Below, in pieces: positions 27,520 to 36,896 of a DNA stretch of 64,000 nt. The stretch covers positions 1-64,000 of the forward strand of contig NZ_CAAJGK010000085.1 in assembly GCF_900996245.1 (NCBI RefSeq), given 5' to 3'. A program made the translations under genes and the position numbers. The notes under the pieces are model-generated. The model did not search any database. It was not told the origin of the DNA and saw only the letters and a list, made by a program, of their open reading frames with translations. Numbering within the stretch: the first letter of the stretch is position 1; each line of letters opens with the position of its first letter. Source of the stretch: Paraburkholderia sp. BCC1886. GTDB lineage: Bacteria > Pseudomonadota > Gammaproteobacteria > Burkholderiales > Burkholderiaceae.

Positions 27520-28869
27520 TCAGTGCAGCTTGACGCGCGGTAGCGTGGTACGCCGCAACCAGTGCGCGACCGTATCGAGCATCATGCGCGCGTAGCCATG
27601 CAACGCGGCGATATGCAGCCGGTACAGCGACATGTACATGAAGCGCGCGAACAGCCCTTCGATCAGCATATTGCCGCCGATCACCCCGCCCATCAGATTG
27701 CCGACTGCGCTGAAGTGGCCGAGCGACACCAGCGAACCGAAGTCGCGGTAGGTGAATTCCGGCAGCGGCTGGTTATCGAGCCGCGCGGTGAGCGCCTTCA
27801 GCAAAAACGTGGACTGCTGGTGCGCCGCCTGCGCGCGCGGCGGCACGTTGCGTTCGTTGCCCGGCCACGGGCACGCGGCACAATCGCCGAGCGCGAATAC
27901 GTTGTCGTCGATTTCGGTTTGCAGCGTGCGCCGCACGGTGAGTTGACCGAGACGATTCACCGGCAAGCCGTCGAGTTGACTCAGAATGGCCGGCGCCCGG
28001 ATGCCCGCCGCCCACACCGTCAGATCGGCCCGCACCGTATGGCCGCTCGCGGTGCGGATGATGCCGGGTGCGACTTCGGCCACCGTTTCACCGGTCATCA
28101 GCTTCACGCCGAGTTTGGTGAGCAGTTCCGCGGTCGCCGTCGACACGCGTTCCTGCAAAGCCGGCAGGATGCGCGGCCCTGCTTCGATCAGCACGATGCC
28201 GACGTCATGTTTTGGATCGAGCTTGTGCAGCCCATACGCGGACAACACCTGCGCCGTATTGCGCAACTCGGCCGACAGTTCGACGCCGGTCGCACCGCCG
28301 CCGACAATCGCGACCTGAATGCGCGGCTCGGTAGAAACCGACGTGGACACAGCCGCCTCCACCGGTTCATGCACCTGGAGATCGGCGCGAATACAGGCTG
28401 CGATAAGCCGCTTGCGAAAGCGCTCCGCCTGACTGACCGTGTCGAGCGCCAGAGAGAATTCCGGCGCGCCCTTCACGCCGAAGAACGCCGTCGTGCTGCC
28501 GATCGCGATGACCAGCGTGTCGTATTCCAGCTCACGTTCAGGTAATAACTCGGCGCCGTCCTCGTCGGGCACCGCGCCGATCGTGAGACGACGCTTCGCA
28601 CGGTCCAGCCCGATCAGTTCGCCCTGCTGGAACTCGAAACCATGCCAGCGCGCCTGCGCCGCATACTCCAGTTCCTGCGTGAACGGGTCCATGCTGCCGG
28701 CCGCGACTTCATGCAGCAGCGGTTTCCAGATATGCGTCGGGTTACGGTCGACGAGCGTGACCTGCGCTCGCACATTGCCTTTGTTCTTATGAGGCGCGTA
28801 ACGATCGCCTAGACGTGTTGCCAGTTCCAGACCACCTGCGCCCCCGCCAACGACGATAAATCGATGCAT
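27520..28869 (-). CDS. ndh: Type II NADH dehydrogenase (NDH-2)
   Basis: This 449-residue membrane-associated flavoprotein oxidises NADH and passes electrons to quinone without pumping protons. FAD binding is at the start: MHRFIVVGGGAGGLELATRLG. The NADH-binding Rossmann fold lies near IQVAIVGGGATGVELSAELR. The LGDCAACPW segment contacts FAD. The C-terminal stretch (LYRLHIAALHGYARMML) is a probable amphipathic membrane anchor. The ATG at 28869 matches the family; a longer frame upstream is not coding. polA follows it upstream on the same strand with a 62-base gap. Confidence 0.93.
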   Translation of the reverse strand: MHRFIVVGGGAGGLELATRLGDRYAPHKNKGNVRAQVTLVDRNPTHIWKPLLHEVAAGSMDPFTQELEYAAQARWHGFEFQQGELIGLDRAKRRLTIGAVPDEDGAELLPERELEYDTLVIAIGSTTAFFGVKGAPEFSLALDTVSQAERFRKRLIAACIRADLQVHEPVEAAVSTSVSTEPRIQVAIVGGGATGVELSAELRNTAQVLSAYGLHKLDPKHDVGIVLIEAGPRILPALQERVSTATAELLTKLGVKLMTGETVAEVAPGIIRTASGHTVRADLTVWAAGIRAPAILSQLDGLPVNRLGQLTVRRTLQTEIDDNVFALGDCAACPWPGNERNVPPRAQAAHQQSTFLLKALTARLDNQPLPEFTYRDFGSLVSLGHFSAVGNLMGGVIGGNMLIEGLFARFMYMSLYRLHIAALHGYARMMLDTVAHWLRRTTLPRVKLH

Positions 28870-28931
28870 CGAACTCTCCCGTGTATGCCGACGTGTCGTG
28901 CATGGCACGAAGCACAGCGCGTTCCAGCAGG

Positions 28932-31697
28932 TTAATGCGCCTCCTCCCAATTCAAACCGGCGCCGACTTCGGCCACCAGTGGCACCTTCAACGATGCGAC
29001 GCCGCACATCAGTTCCGGCAGACGCTGACGCACTTCGGACAGTTCGGCGTCCGGCACTTCGAGAATCAGTTCGTCGTGCACCTGCATGATCATGCGCGTG
29101 CCAATCTTCGAGGCTTCGATCCAGTCCTGCACGGCGATCATCGACAGCTTGATGAGGTCGGCCGCGGTGCCTTGCATCGGCGCGTTGATGGCCGCGCGCT
29201 CCGCTCCCTGGCGGCGCGGTCCGTTGCCGCCGTTGATCTCCGGCAACCACAGGCGCCGGCCGAAAGCGGTTTCCACGTAGCCCTTCGCTTTCGCGCTCAG
29301 ACGGGTTTCGTCCATGTAACGCGCGACGCCCGGGTAACGAGCGAAGTAACGGTCGATATACAGCTTGGCCGCATCGCGCGTAATGCCGAGATTCGCCGCC
29401 AACCCGAACGCGCTCATGCCGTAGATCAACCCGAAGTTGATGACCTTGGCGACGCGCCGCTGGTCGTTCGATACTTCGAGCGGAGTAACGCTGAAAATTT
29501 CGGCCGCGGTCGCGCGGTGAATGTCCTCGCCTTGCGAGAACGCGCGCAGCAACGACTCGTCGCCGGAAATGTGCGCCATGATCCGCAACTCGATTTGCGA
29601 GTAATCGGCGGACACGAGCTTGTGACCCGGCGGCGCGATGAACGCCTCACGAATGCGGCGGCCCTCGCCGGTGCGCACGGGAATGTTCTGCAGGTTCGGC
29701 TCGTTCGACGACAATCGCCCCGTCACCGCCACGGCCTGCGCATAGTTCGTATGCACCCGCCCCGTGTTGGCGTTGACCATACGCGGCAACTTGTCGGTGT
29801 AGGTCGACTTCAGCTTGGACAGCCCGCGGTGCTCGAGCAGAATCTTCGGCAGCGGATAATCTTCGGCGAGCTTTTGCAGCACTTCTTCGTCGGTGGACGG
29901 CGCGCCGCTCGGGGTTTTCTTGACCACCGGCAACTCGAGCTTCTCGAAGAAAATCTGCCCGATCTGCTTGGGCGAACCGAGATTGAATTCGCCGCCGGCC
30001 AGTACGTAGGCCTCGCTCTCCAGCTGAATCAGACGCGTGGCGATTTCACTGCTTTGCGCGCGCAGCTTCTCCGAGTCGATCAATACGCCGGTGCGTTCCA
30101 TCTTGCGCAGCACGCGTGAAGTCGGCACCTCGATCTTGCTGTACACGTAATCCAGCGTCTTTTCGGCCGTGACTTGCGGGTACAGCGCGAGATGCAGACG
30201 CAAGGTGATGTCGGCGTCTTCCGCTGCGTATTCCGCGGCGATGTCCAGCGCGACCTCGTCGAAACCGATTTGCGACGCGCCCTTGCCCGCCACTTCTTCG
30301 TACTTGATCGTCTTGATGCCGAGATGGCGCAGCGCGAGGCTGTCCATGTCGTGCGTGCGATGCGATTCGACCACGTACGATTGCAGCAGCGTGTCGTGTT
30401 CGATACCCCGCATCTCGATGCCGTAATTCGCGAGCACCTGTTCGTCGTATTTCAGATGCTGGCCGACCTTCTTGTGTTCCGCGCTTTCGAGCCACGGCTT
30501 GATTCTGGCGAGCACCTCGTCGCGCGGCAGTTGCACGGGCGCGTCCGGGCCGCGATGCGCGAGCGGCACATAAGCCGCATGACCCGGTTGCACCGACAAG
30601 GACAGACCGACGATCTGCGCGGTCATCGGATCGAGCGAGGTGGTCTCGGTGTCGAACGAAGTCAGTTCGGCCGCCTCGATTTTTGCGAGCCACGCGTCGA
30701 ACTGTTCCCACGTCTGCACGGTTTCGTAGTGGCGTTCATGGTCGACCGACAGCGCAGGCGGCACGTCCGTTTCCGGACCCTCCACGGCGTCTGCGATTTC
30801 CACTTCGCGCAGCCAGGTTTTGAAGCCGTGCCGCGCGAACACGTCGCGCAGTTCTTCGCGCGACTCCGGCCGGCTTTGCAGACTTTCTTCGATCGACACG
30901 ATATGGTCGGTGAGATCGCAATGGCGATCGACAGTGACGAGTTTTTTCGCCATCGGCAGGAAATCGAGCGCACGTCGCAGATTGTCTCCTACCGCACCTT
31001 TGATCTCGTCGGCATGTGCGACGATGCCATCTAGCGTTTCGAATTGCGTGAGCCATTTGATGGCTGTTTTAGGCCCGCATTTGTCGACGCCCGGCACGTT
31101 GTCGACGGTGTCGCCGATCAACGACAGATAGTCGATGATGCGCTCGGGCGGCACGCCGAACTTGGCGAGCACGCCGGCACGATCGAGCTTTTCGTTCGTC
31201 ATCGTATTGATGAGGGTGACATGATCCGACACGAGCTGCGCCAGATCCTTGTCACCGGTCGACACGATCACGTTCATGCCGCGCTTTTCTGCCGCAGTGC
31301 TGAGCGTGCCGATCACGTCGTCGGCTTCGACGCCTTCGATCATCAGCAACGGCCAGCCGAGCGCGCGCACGGCCACGTGAATGGGTTCGATTTGCCGCGA
31401 CAGGTCGTCGGGCATCGACGGACGGTTCGCCTTGTAGTCCGCGTACCAGTCGTCGCGAAACGTTTTGCCCTTGGCGTCGAACACGCACGCGCTATACTCT
31501 GCCGTGACTTCCTTGCGCATGCGCCGTAGCATGTTGATCATTCCATACAGCGCGCCCGTCGGCCCACCTTCGGGTCCACGCAGATCAGGCATCGCATGGT
31601 AGGCCCGGTACAGATAACTCGAACCGTCGACCAACAGCAGGGTCTTTCCTTCCAGCTCAGTTCCCAGCTTAGATTCCAGGACTCGTTCTTCAGGCAT
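28932..31697 (-). CDS. polA: DNA polymerase I
   Basis: This 921-residue enzyme has all three activities. The 5' nuclease domain starts KTLLLVDGSSYLYRAYHAM with VSTGDKDLAQLV (about 20-300). The 3'-5' exonuclease is intact, shown by SFDTETTSLDPM and later acidic motifs (about 345-520). The polymerase domain has motif A SADYSQIELRIMAHISGDE, motif B RRVAKVINFGLIYGM and motif C QVHDELILEV. It fills gaps and removes primers. The start codon at 31697 lacks a visible ribosome site and lies one base from the divergent start of the LOG-family gene. Confidence 0.97.
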   Translation of the reverse strand: MPEERVLESKLGTELEGKTLLLVDGSSYLYRAYHAMPDLRGPEGGPTGALYGMINMLRRMRKEVTAEYSACVFDAKGKTFRDDWYADYKANRPSMPDDLSRQIEPIHVAVRALGWPLLMIEGVEADDVIGTLSTAAEKRGMNVIVSTGDKDLAQLVSDHVTLINTMTNEKLDRAGVLAKFGVPPERIIDYLSLIGDTVDNVPGVDKCGPKTAIKWLTQFETLDGIVAHADEIKGAVGDNLRRALDFLPMAKKLVTVDRHCDLTDHIVSIEESLQSRPESREELRDVFARHGFKTWLREVEIADAVEGPETDVPPALSVDHERHYETVQTWEQFDAWLAKIEAAELTSFDTETTSLDPMTAQIVGLSLSVQPGHAAYVPLAHRGPDAPVQLPRDEVLARIKPWLESAEHKKVGQHLKYDEQVLANYGIEMRGIEHDTLLQSYVVESHRTHDMDSLALRHLGIKTIKYEEVAGKGASQIGFDEVALDIAAEYAAEDADITLRLHLALYPQVTAEKTLDYVYSKIEVPTSRVLRKMERTGVLIDSEKLRAQSSEIATRLIQLESEAYVLAGGEFNLGSPKQIGQIFFEKLELPVVKKTPSGAPSTDEEVLQKLAEDYPLPKILLEHRGLSKLKSTYTDKLPRMVNANTGRVHTNYAQAVAVTGRLSSNEPNLQNIPVRTGEGRRIREAFIAPPGHKLVSADYSQIELRIMAHISGDESLLRAFSQGEDIHRATAAEIFSVTPLEVSNDQRRVAKVINFGLIYGMSAFGLAANLGITRDAAKLYIDRYFARYPGVARYMDETRLSAKAKGYVETAFGRRLWLPEINGGNGPRRQGAERAAINAPMQGTAADLIKLSMIAVQDWIEASKIGTRMIMQVHDELILEVPDAELSEVRQRLPELMCGVASLKVPLVAEVGAGLNWEEAH

Positions 31698-31698
31698 T

Positions 31699-32442
31699 AT
31701 GACTAAGAGAAAAGTGATTCCGAGTCTGCGATCACTCGCAGATCAAGAGCGCGCGACAGCCAAGAAGGCCCGCGCATCGTGGCAGATGTTCACGATTATG
31801 GCAGAGTTTATCGAGGCGACCGAGTACCTCTCGGAGATTCGTCCGGCCGTCAGCATTTACGGTTCAGCACGTTTGAAACCGACTTCGCCGTACTACAAAC
31901 TCGCTGCGAAAATCGCCCGCAAACTGTCTGACGCGGGCTTCGCGGTCATCTCCGGCGGCGGCCCCGGCATCATGGAAGCGGCCAATAAAGGCGCGCATGC
32001 GGGCAAGGCGCCGTCGGTCGGTCTGAACATCGAATTGCCGCACGAGCAGTCGGGTAATCAGTGGCAGGACATCTCGCTGCGCTTCCGCCATTTCTTCACG
32101 CGCAAAGTCACGTTCGTGAAGAACTCGGACGCGGTCATCGTCATGCCGGGCGGCTTCGGTACGCTCGACGAACTGGCCGAAGTGCTCACGCTCATTCAAA
32201 CCAAGAAGTCGCGCCACGTACCGATCATTCTGGTGGGCGCCGAGTTCTGGGAAGGCTTGCTAGACTGGTTCAAGAACTCGCTTACGCCAATGGGCCTCAT
32301 CAATCCGGCCGACATGGACCTGATGCAGGTCATCGACGATCCGGACCAGGTGCTCGAAGCGGTGCTGAAGTTCTACGAAGACCGCGAAGAAGCCGAGCCG
32401 CAACCGGCCAAGTCCGACGACGACCGGATGTTTTATCTGTAA
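31699..32442 (+). CDS. LOG-family (TIGR00730) nucleotide phosphoribohydrolase
   Basis: This 247-residue Rossmann-fold protein contains GGGPGIMEAANKGAHAG and the catalytic signature PGGFGTLDELAEVL typical of the LOG family. These enzymes remove the base from nucleoside monophosphates, in some species releasing cytokinin-like bases. An N-terminal stretch of about 45 residues precedes SIYGSARLKP. The ATG at 31699 is one base from the polA start. A later in-frame ATG at about 31786 (MFTIMAEF) is an alternative and would leave room for a promoter. A terminator overlaps the end of the next gene. Confidence 0.88.
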   Translation: MTKRKVIPSLRSLADQERATAKKARASWQMFTIMAEFIEATEYLSEIRPAVSIYGSARLKPTSPYYKLAAKIARKLSDAGFAVISGGGPGIMEAANKGAHAGKAPSVGLNIELPHEQSGNQWQDISLRFRHFFTRKVTFVKNSDAVIVMPGGFGTLDELAEVLTLIQTKKSRHVPIILVGAEFWEGLLDWFKNSLTPMGLINPADMDLMQVIDDPDQVLEAVLKFYEDREEAEPQPAKSDDDRMFYL

Positions 32443-32475
32443 TGCTTTCGCAGTAGAACTGCAACGGTTTGACTG

Positions 32476-33393
32476 TCAACGGGCGTCCGGAAGGTCGCCC
32501 GTTTTCGTTTGCGCGGTCTGATCGCCCTGTGTTTGCAGCCACTCGCAGAACAGCGCCACCAACGGCGCATGCGCGACCTCACGCCGCGCCACCCACCAGT
32601 AACCGCGCGCATCCACACGCGGCCCCGGCAACGGCATGACCAGCCGGCCGGAGGCCAGTTCGTCGGCCAGCATCGGCAATGGACCGAGCGCGACGCCCAG
32701 TCCGTCCACCGCCGCCTGTAACGCCAGATAGAAGTGATCGAACGACTGCTTCTTGCGGCATCTAACGTTGACGCCCGCCGCCGTGAGCCAGTGACTCCAC
32801 GCGTCCGGCCGCGTATCCGAATGCAGCAACACATGCCGCGCCAGATCGTCCGCGCTATGAATCGGCAGACGTTGCAGCAGCGCGGGACTGCATACGGGCA
32901 CTTCGCTTTCGCCGAGAAAATGGCCGCTCACGCAATTCGGCCAATGCGCGGGGCCGCGCCGCACGGCTACGTCGAAACTGTCCAGCGTCTCGACCGGCGC
33001 GTTCGATGTAGACAGCCGCAACTCCACGTTCGGCACCTTGCGCTGGAACTGATGCAAGCGCGGCAGCAGCCATTTCATCGCGAAGGTCGGCAAGGCGCTC
33101 ACACGTAACACCTGGATCACGCCCGTATCGCGCAGTTGATCCGTGGCGAGCGCAATGCTGTCGAACGCGGCCTGCACGGTCGACAGATAGCGACGACCGT
33201 CGTCGGTCAGCCGCACGCGTTTGCCGCGCCGCTGGAACACCTGCACGCCGAGCCAGATTTCAAAGGCCGCCACCTGCCGGCTGATTGCACCATGCGTCAC
33301 ATGCAGTTCGTTGGCGGCGGCGGTGAAACTCTCATGCCGCGCGGCGGCTTCGAAGGCGCGTAGCGCCGGAAAGGGAGGGAGATTTCGCGCCAT
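32476..33393 (-). CDS. LysR-family regulator, GcvA-like
   Basis: This 305-residue regulator begins LPPFPALRAFEAAARHESFT, followed by ELHVTHGAISRQVAAFEIWL, the pattern of the GcvA subgroup. The effector domain covers about 90-300. It is divergent from a two-gene chromate transporter across 96 bases, and it may regulate that pair. A perfect inverted repeat lies one base upstream of its start codon, occupying the place where a ribosome site should be. Confidence 0.9.
   Translation of the reverse strand: MARNLPPFPALRAFEAAARHESFTAAANELHVTHGAISRQVAAFEIWLGVQVFQRRGKRVRLTDDGRRYLSTVQAAFDSIALATDQLRDTGVIQVLRVSALPTFAMKWLLPRLHQFQRKVPNVELRLSTSNAPVETLDSFDVAVRRGPAHWPNCVSGHFLGESEVPVCSPALLQRLPIHSADDLARHVLLHSDTRPDAWSHWLTAAGVNVRCRKKQSFDHFYLALQAAVDGLGVALGPLPMLADELASGRLVMPLPGPRVDARGYWWVARREVAHAPLVALFCEWLQTQGDQTAQTKTGDLPDAR
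32479..32506 (+). terminator. Terminator of the LOG-family gene
   Basis: ACGGGCG (32479-32485) and CGCCCGT (32496-32502) form a 7-base stem with a 10-base loop, followed by TTT. It overlaps the last codons of the converging LysR gene, so the two genes share sequence for coding and termination. Confidence 0.7.
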
Positions 33394-33394
33394 G

Positions 33395-33415
33395 CTTGTG
33401 ATTCTAAGTCACAAG
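33395..33415. promoter_or_regulatory. Probable LysR operator at the regulator's own start codon
   Basis: CTTGTGA (33395-33401) and TCACAAG (33409-33415) are perfect 7-base arms around a 7-base spacer. The site contains the T-N11-A pattern of LysR binding sites. It ends one base from the regulator's ATG (33393) and faces the chromate transporter promoter region. Confidence 0.6.
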
Positions 33416-33489
33416 GGCGGGCGCAAAAATCGTTTTGTGCGCGAGCCGTTCGGCGCTACCCTCCTGAGCTTGAATAAAAAGCTGGCCAT

Positions 33490-34059
33490 ATGAACCACGA
33501 ACTCCCCTCCTCCGAGCCCGATCTGGCGCCCACCCCCACGTCGCAGCAGATCTTCGCCGGCTTTCTCGGCCTCGGGCTGATTTCTTTTGGCGGTGCCCTG
33601 CCGCTTGCGCGGCGCGCGCTGGTCGAACAGCGCCGCTGGCTGAGCGCCGAGGAATTCACCGATCTGCTCGGTCTGTGCCAATTCCTGCCGGGCGGCAACA
33701 TCATCAATCTGTCGGTGGCGATCGGCATGCGCTTTCAGGGCATTCGCGGCGCGCTGGCCGGTCTGCTCGGGCTGATTGCCGGGCCGTCGCTCGTCGTCAT
33801 CGGACTGGGCGTGCTCTACGAACATACGCAGAACGACCCGCACGTGCGCCATCTGTTTGCCGGTCTGGCCGCCGCCGCAGCGGGCCTGCTGATCTCGATG
33901 GCGGTGAAAATCGTGCTGCCGTTGCGCCGCAAACCGCTCGGCATGCTGATCGCGGTGCTGGGTTTCGTCGCAATCGCCGTGCTGCGCTGGCCGTTGCTGC
34001 CGACCATGCTGGTCCTGACGCCGCTCAGCATCTATATCGCTTCGAGGAGCGCCAGATGA
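33490..34059 (+). CDS. chrA: Chromate transporter, N-terminal-type subunit (CHR family)
   Basis: This 189-residue membrane protein matches the first half of ChrA: LGLISFGGALPLARRALVEQ, then LGLCQFLPGGNIINLSVAIG, followed by several hydrophobic segments. Two-gene short CHR systems pair such a protein with a second half-length partner, together exporting chromate or another oxyanion driven by the membrane potential. Its stop overlaps the next gene's start by four bases (ATGA). A GcvA-like LysR gene is divergent. Confidence 0.9.
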   Translation: MNHELPSSEPDLAPTPTSQQIFAGFLGLGLISFGGALPLARRALVEQRRWLSAEEFTDLLGLCQFLPGGNIINLSVAIGMRFQGIRGALAGLLGLIAGPSLVVIGLGVLYEHTQNDPHVRHLFAGLAAAAAGLLISMAVKIVLPLRRKPLGMLIAVLGFVAIAVLRWPLLPTMLVLTPLSIYIASRSAR

Positions 34060-34583
34060 CCCACACCCTGCTCGCGCTCGCGATTATTTTCAGTCAGCTT
34101 TCGTTGCTGGCGTTCGGTGGCGGCAACACGATTCTTCCGGAGATGCAGCGGCAGGTCGTAACCGTGCATCACTGGATGCCGGCCAGCGAATTCAGCGCGC
34201 TGTTCGCGTTGGCGCAGGCCGCGCCCGGGCCCAATCTGATGATCGTTACCCTGGTCGGCTGGCACGTGGCCGGCTGGGCCGGGATGCTCGTGACATCGGT
34301 GGCGAAGTTCGGGCCGTCGTCGATCGTGACGGTTCTCGCGCTGCACGCCTGGGACCGATTCAAGGACCGCCCGTGGCGGCGCTGGGCGCAACTGGGTCTG
34401 GTGCCGGTGACCTCGGGCATCGTCGCCGCGAGCGCGGCGCTGATTGCCCAAGCCTCCGACCCGACGGCTATTGCGTGGGCTATCACCGCGTTCACCGCCG
34501 CGATGGCGTCGAAGACGCGGATTCACCCACTGTGGTTGCTGGCCGCCGGCAGCCTGATCGGCCTGACGGGTTTCGGCCAGTAG
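34056..34583 (+). CDS. chrA: Chromate transporter, C-terminal-type subunit (CHR family)
   Basis: This 175-residue membrane protein is the partner half: LSLLAFGGGNTILPEMQRQ, LFALAQAAPGPNLMIVTLVG and later hydrophobic helices. It also carries the FGGG and PGP motifs shared by both halves of ChrA, which reflects their origin by duplication. It is translationally coupled to the preceding subunit. AGGAG lies ahead of its ATG inside the previous gene. It converges on amn with only 10 bases between. Confidence 0.9.
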   Translation: MTHTLLALAIIFSQLSLLAFGGGNTILPEMQRQVVTVHHWMPASEFSALFALAQAAPGPNLMIVTLVGWHVAGWAGMLVTSVAKFGPSSIVTVLALHAWDRFKDRPWRRWAQLGLVPVTSGIVAASAALIAQASDPTAIAWAITAFTAAMASKTRIHPLWLLAAGSLIGLTGFGQ

Positions 34584-34593
34584 CGAGCTCGCG

Positions 34594-36120
34594 TTACTGG
34601 AACGCCACTTCCGCAAAGCTGCGCAGCTTGCGGCTATGCAGGCGATGCAGCCCGTTCATCCGCAGCAGTTCCATCGCCTTCACGCCGATCTGCAAATGCT
34701 GATCGACCTGCGCGCGATAAAACTGATCCGCCATGCCGGGCAATTTCAGTTCGCCGTGCAGCGGCTTGTCGGACACGCACAGCAACGTGCCGTACGGCAC
34801 GCGGAAGCGAAACCCGTTCGCGGCGATCGTCGCGCTTTCCATGTCGAGCGCAATCGCCCGGCTTTGCGACAGACGCTGCACCGGTTCACGATGGTCGCGC
34901 AGTTCCCAGTTGCGATTGTCGACGCTGGCGACGGTGCCCGTGCGCATGACGCGTTTCAGTTCGACGCCGTCCAGCTGCGTGACCTGCGCGACCGCGCGTT
35001 CCAGCGCGACCTGCACTTCGGCGAGCGCCGGAATCGGCACCCACAAAGGCAGATCGGCGTCGAGCACGTGATCCTCGCGCACATAGCCGTGCGCCAGCAC
35101 GTAGTCGCCCAGACGCTGCGTATTGCGCAGACCCGCGCAGTGCCCGAGCATGATCCACGCATGCGGACGCAGCACGGCGACGTGGTCGGTGATCGTCTTG
35201 GCGTTCGAAGGTCCCACGCCGATGTTGATCATCGTGATACCGCTGCCGTCGGCGCGTTTCAGGTGATACGCGGGCATTTGCGGCAGACGCGGCGGCGCGC
35301 TGCCTTCCTGCGCCTGTTCGCCGAGATTCTCGTTGTACGTGACCACGTCGCCCGGTTCGACGAACGAGGTGTATTCGCTGCGATACGCGCGCAACGCGTC
35401 GTCGTCGGTATGGGCCATCATCGTGCGGCCGAGCTTGACGAACTCGTCGATATAAAACTGGTAGTTGGTGTACAGCACGTAGTTCTGGCAATGCGTCGGC
35501 GAGGTGGCCGTGTAGTGCTTCAGCCGATGCAGCGAGAAGTCCACCCGTGCCGCCGTGAACAGCGCCAGCGGATGCGGATCGCCCGCGAGCGGCTCGTAAG
35601 TGCCGTTGACGATGCGGTCGTCGAGCAGCGCGAGGTCCGGCGTGTCGAACACGTCGCGCATCAGGAACAGCCGCTCGCGGTCCAGATCGCCTTCCAGATG
35701 AATGCCCTCGGCGAACGCGAAGTGAATCGGAATCGGCTGGTCGGACACGCCGACTTCGATCTGCACGTGGTGGTTTTTCGCCAGCAGGCGCAGTTGCTCG
35801 CGATAGTAATTGCCGAACAGGTCCGGCCGCGTGACGGTGGTTTCGAACACGCCCGGACCGGCTACGAAACCATACGAACGACGCGAGTCGATATGCGTGT
35901 TGACTTCGGTGCACACGCGCACGAACGGATAGCAGGCGCGCACGCGGCTCTGGAACGATTCGTTGCGGCGATATCGCGCGAAGGCGTCGCGCAGAAAAGA
36001 GGTGTTCGCTTCGTAGATGGCCGACAGACGCGTGACGGCCTCGGTGGCATCCTCGAAGGACTCGGTGGGGAAGCTGTTGGCGGGAGTCTGCACCGCGCGT
36101 TGATTGGTCTCGTTGTTCAT
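34594..36120 (-). CDS. amn: AMP nucleosidase
   Basis: This 508-residue enzyme hydrolyses AMP to adenine and ribose-5-phosphate, helping to control adenylate pools. The N-terminal Amn-specific domain has EVGVSDQPIPIHFAFAEG and YTATSPTHCQNYVLYTNYQF. The C-terminal phosphorylase-like domain has TMINIGVGPSNAKTITDHVA, IMLGHCAGLRNTQRLGDYV and the purine-site ALDMESATIAANGFRFRVPY. The ATG at 36120 gives a normal length. A long open frame on the opposite strand is a codon-bias shadow. Confidence 0.96.
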   Translation of the reverse strand: MNNETNQRAVQTPANSFPTESFEDATEAVTRLSAIYEANTSFLRDAFARYRRNESFQSRVRACYPFVRVCTEVNTHIDSRRSYGFVAGPGVFETTVTRPDLFGNYYREQLRLLAKNHHVQIEVGVSDQPIPIHFAFAEGIHLEGDLDRERLFLMRDVFDTPDLALLDDRIVNGTYEPLAGDPHPLALFTAARVDFSLHRLKHYTATSPTHCQNYVLYTNYQFYIDEFVKLGRTMMAHTDDDALRAYRSEYTSFVEPGDVVTYNENLGEQAQEGSAPPRLPQMPAYHLKRADGSGITMINIGVGPSNAKTITDHVAVLRPHAWIMLGHCAGLRNTQRLGDYVLAHGYVREDHVLDADLPLWVPIPALAEVQVALERAVAQVTQLDGVELKRVMRTGTVASVDNRNWELRDHREPVQRLSQSRAIALDMESATIAANGFRFRVPYGTLLCVSDKPLHGELKLPGMADQFYRAQVDQHLQIGVKAMELLRMNGLHRLHSRKLRSFAEVAFQ

Positions 36121-36305
36121 CGTCGTTTGCCTCTTCGTCTTACGCCCGGTTTCATTCGGCCCTATTGATGCGACGACATTACCACGGAAGTTACGATCGC
36201 CAAATGGCCGGAGCGCGGTGGAATTAACGGGGCGATGGTGCTCCGATGACGACCTTCTGCCAGGCGGGATTTGCTAGAATCGGGCGACCCTATCGGAGAA
36301 TCACC

Positions 36306-36701
36306 ATGAAGTCGCTCCTTCCCGTCGCCGTGGCACTGGCCCTAGTCTTCGGCAACGCCGCGATGGCTGCCCAGCCCGTCGACGACACGCCGCCCGCCGG
36401 CGTGCCGCAGTCCGCCAACGAACGTGCCGGCCTGCCCGACCTGGACAAGATCAACCGGCCCGGCGCCGAGGTCAGCTCGAAGGTCGAAATCAACGTGCCG
36501 CGTACGCCCAGCTTCTATGAGCGCAGCGCGAACGGCACTGAAATCACCGAATTCCGCGACAAAGGCAAGCCCGTCGAAATCAACGTGCACTCCAACCTCG
36601 GCACGCGTTATCAGATGAGCGCGCCGCTCGACACATCGCCCACCGTGCGCGACAACGGCCGCGCCAGCACGCGCCTGCCGTCGGTGCATCTGAGCTACTG
36701 A
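36306..36701 (+). CDS. Small secreted protein, DUF2782-like
   Basis: This 131-residue protein has a signal peptide (MKSLLPVAVALALVFGNAAMA). The mature part contains GTEITEFRDKGKPVEINVHS and GTRYQMS, a pattern I associate with the DUF2782 family of beta- and gammaproteobacteria, often found beside thrB or polA. The function is unknown. The ATG at 36306 is preceded by a GGAGA ribosome site. TAGAAT at 36275-36280 is a possible -10 element. thrB follows 195 bases downstream on the same strand. Confidence 0.75.
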   Translation: MKSLLPVAVALALVFGNAAMAAQPVDDTPPAGVPQSANERAGLPDLDKINRPGAEVSSKVEINVPRTPSFYERSANGTEITEFRDKGKPVEINVHSNLGTRYQMSAPLDTSPTVRDNGRASTRLPSVHLSY

Positions 36702-36896
36702 GCGCAAGCCGGAGCGCGGGCTTCCGTTCCGGCCGAACCTGTTTCACGCTCCCGCTTCCGGTTGCATATCGTCCGTCGACCACCGGACGGTTTCAGACGA
36801 AGCCCGCCTACCTTACCGCGCCTTGATCCAAGCGCTCTTCTACCCTGGCGCTGAACGATACGCGCCAGTCCGATCAACCTGACCGACGTTTCCCGC

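Noticed and set aside
34636..36168. 510-codon open frame on the plus strand opposite amn
   Set aside because: It is Arg/His/Val-rich with no domain and mirrors a well-conserved enzyme on the other strand. High GC content opens such antisense frames.
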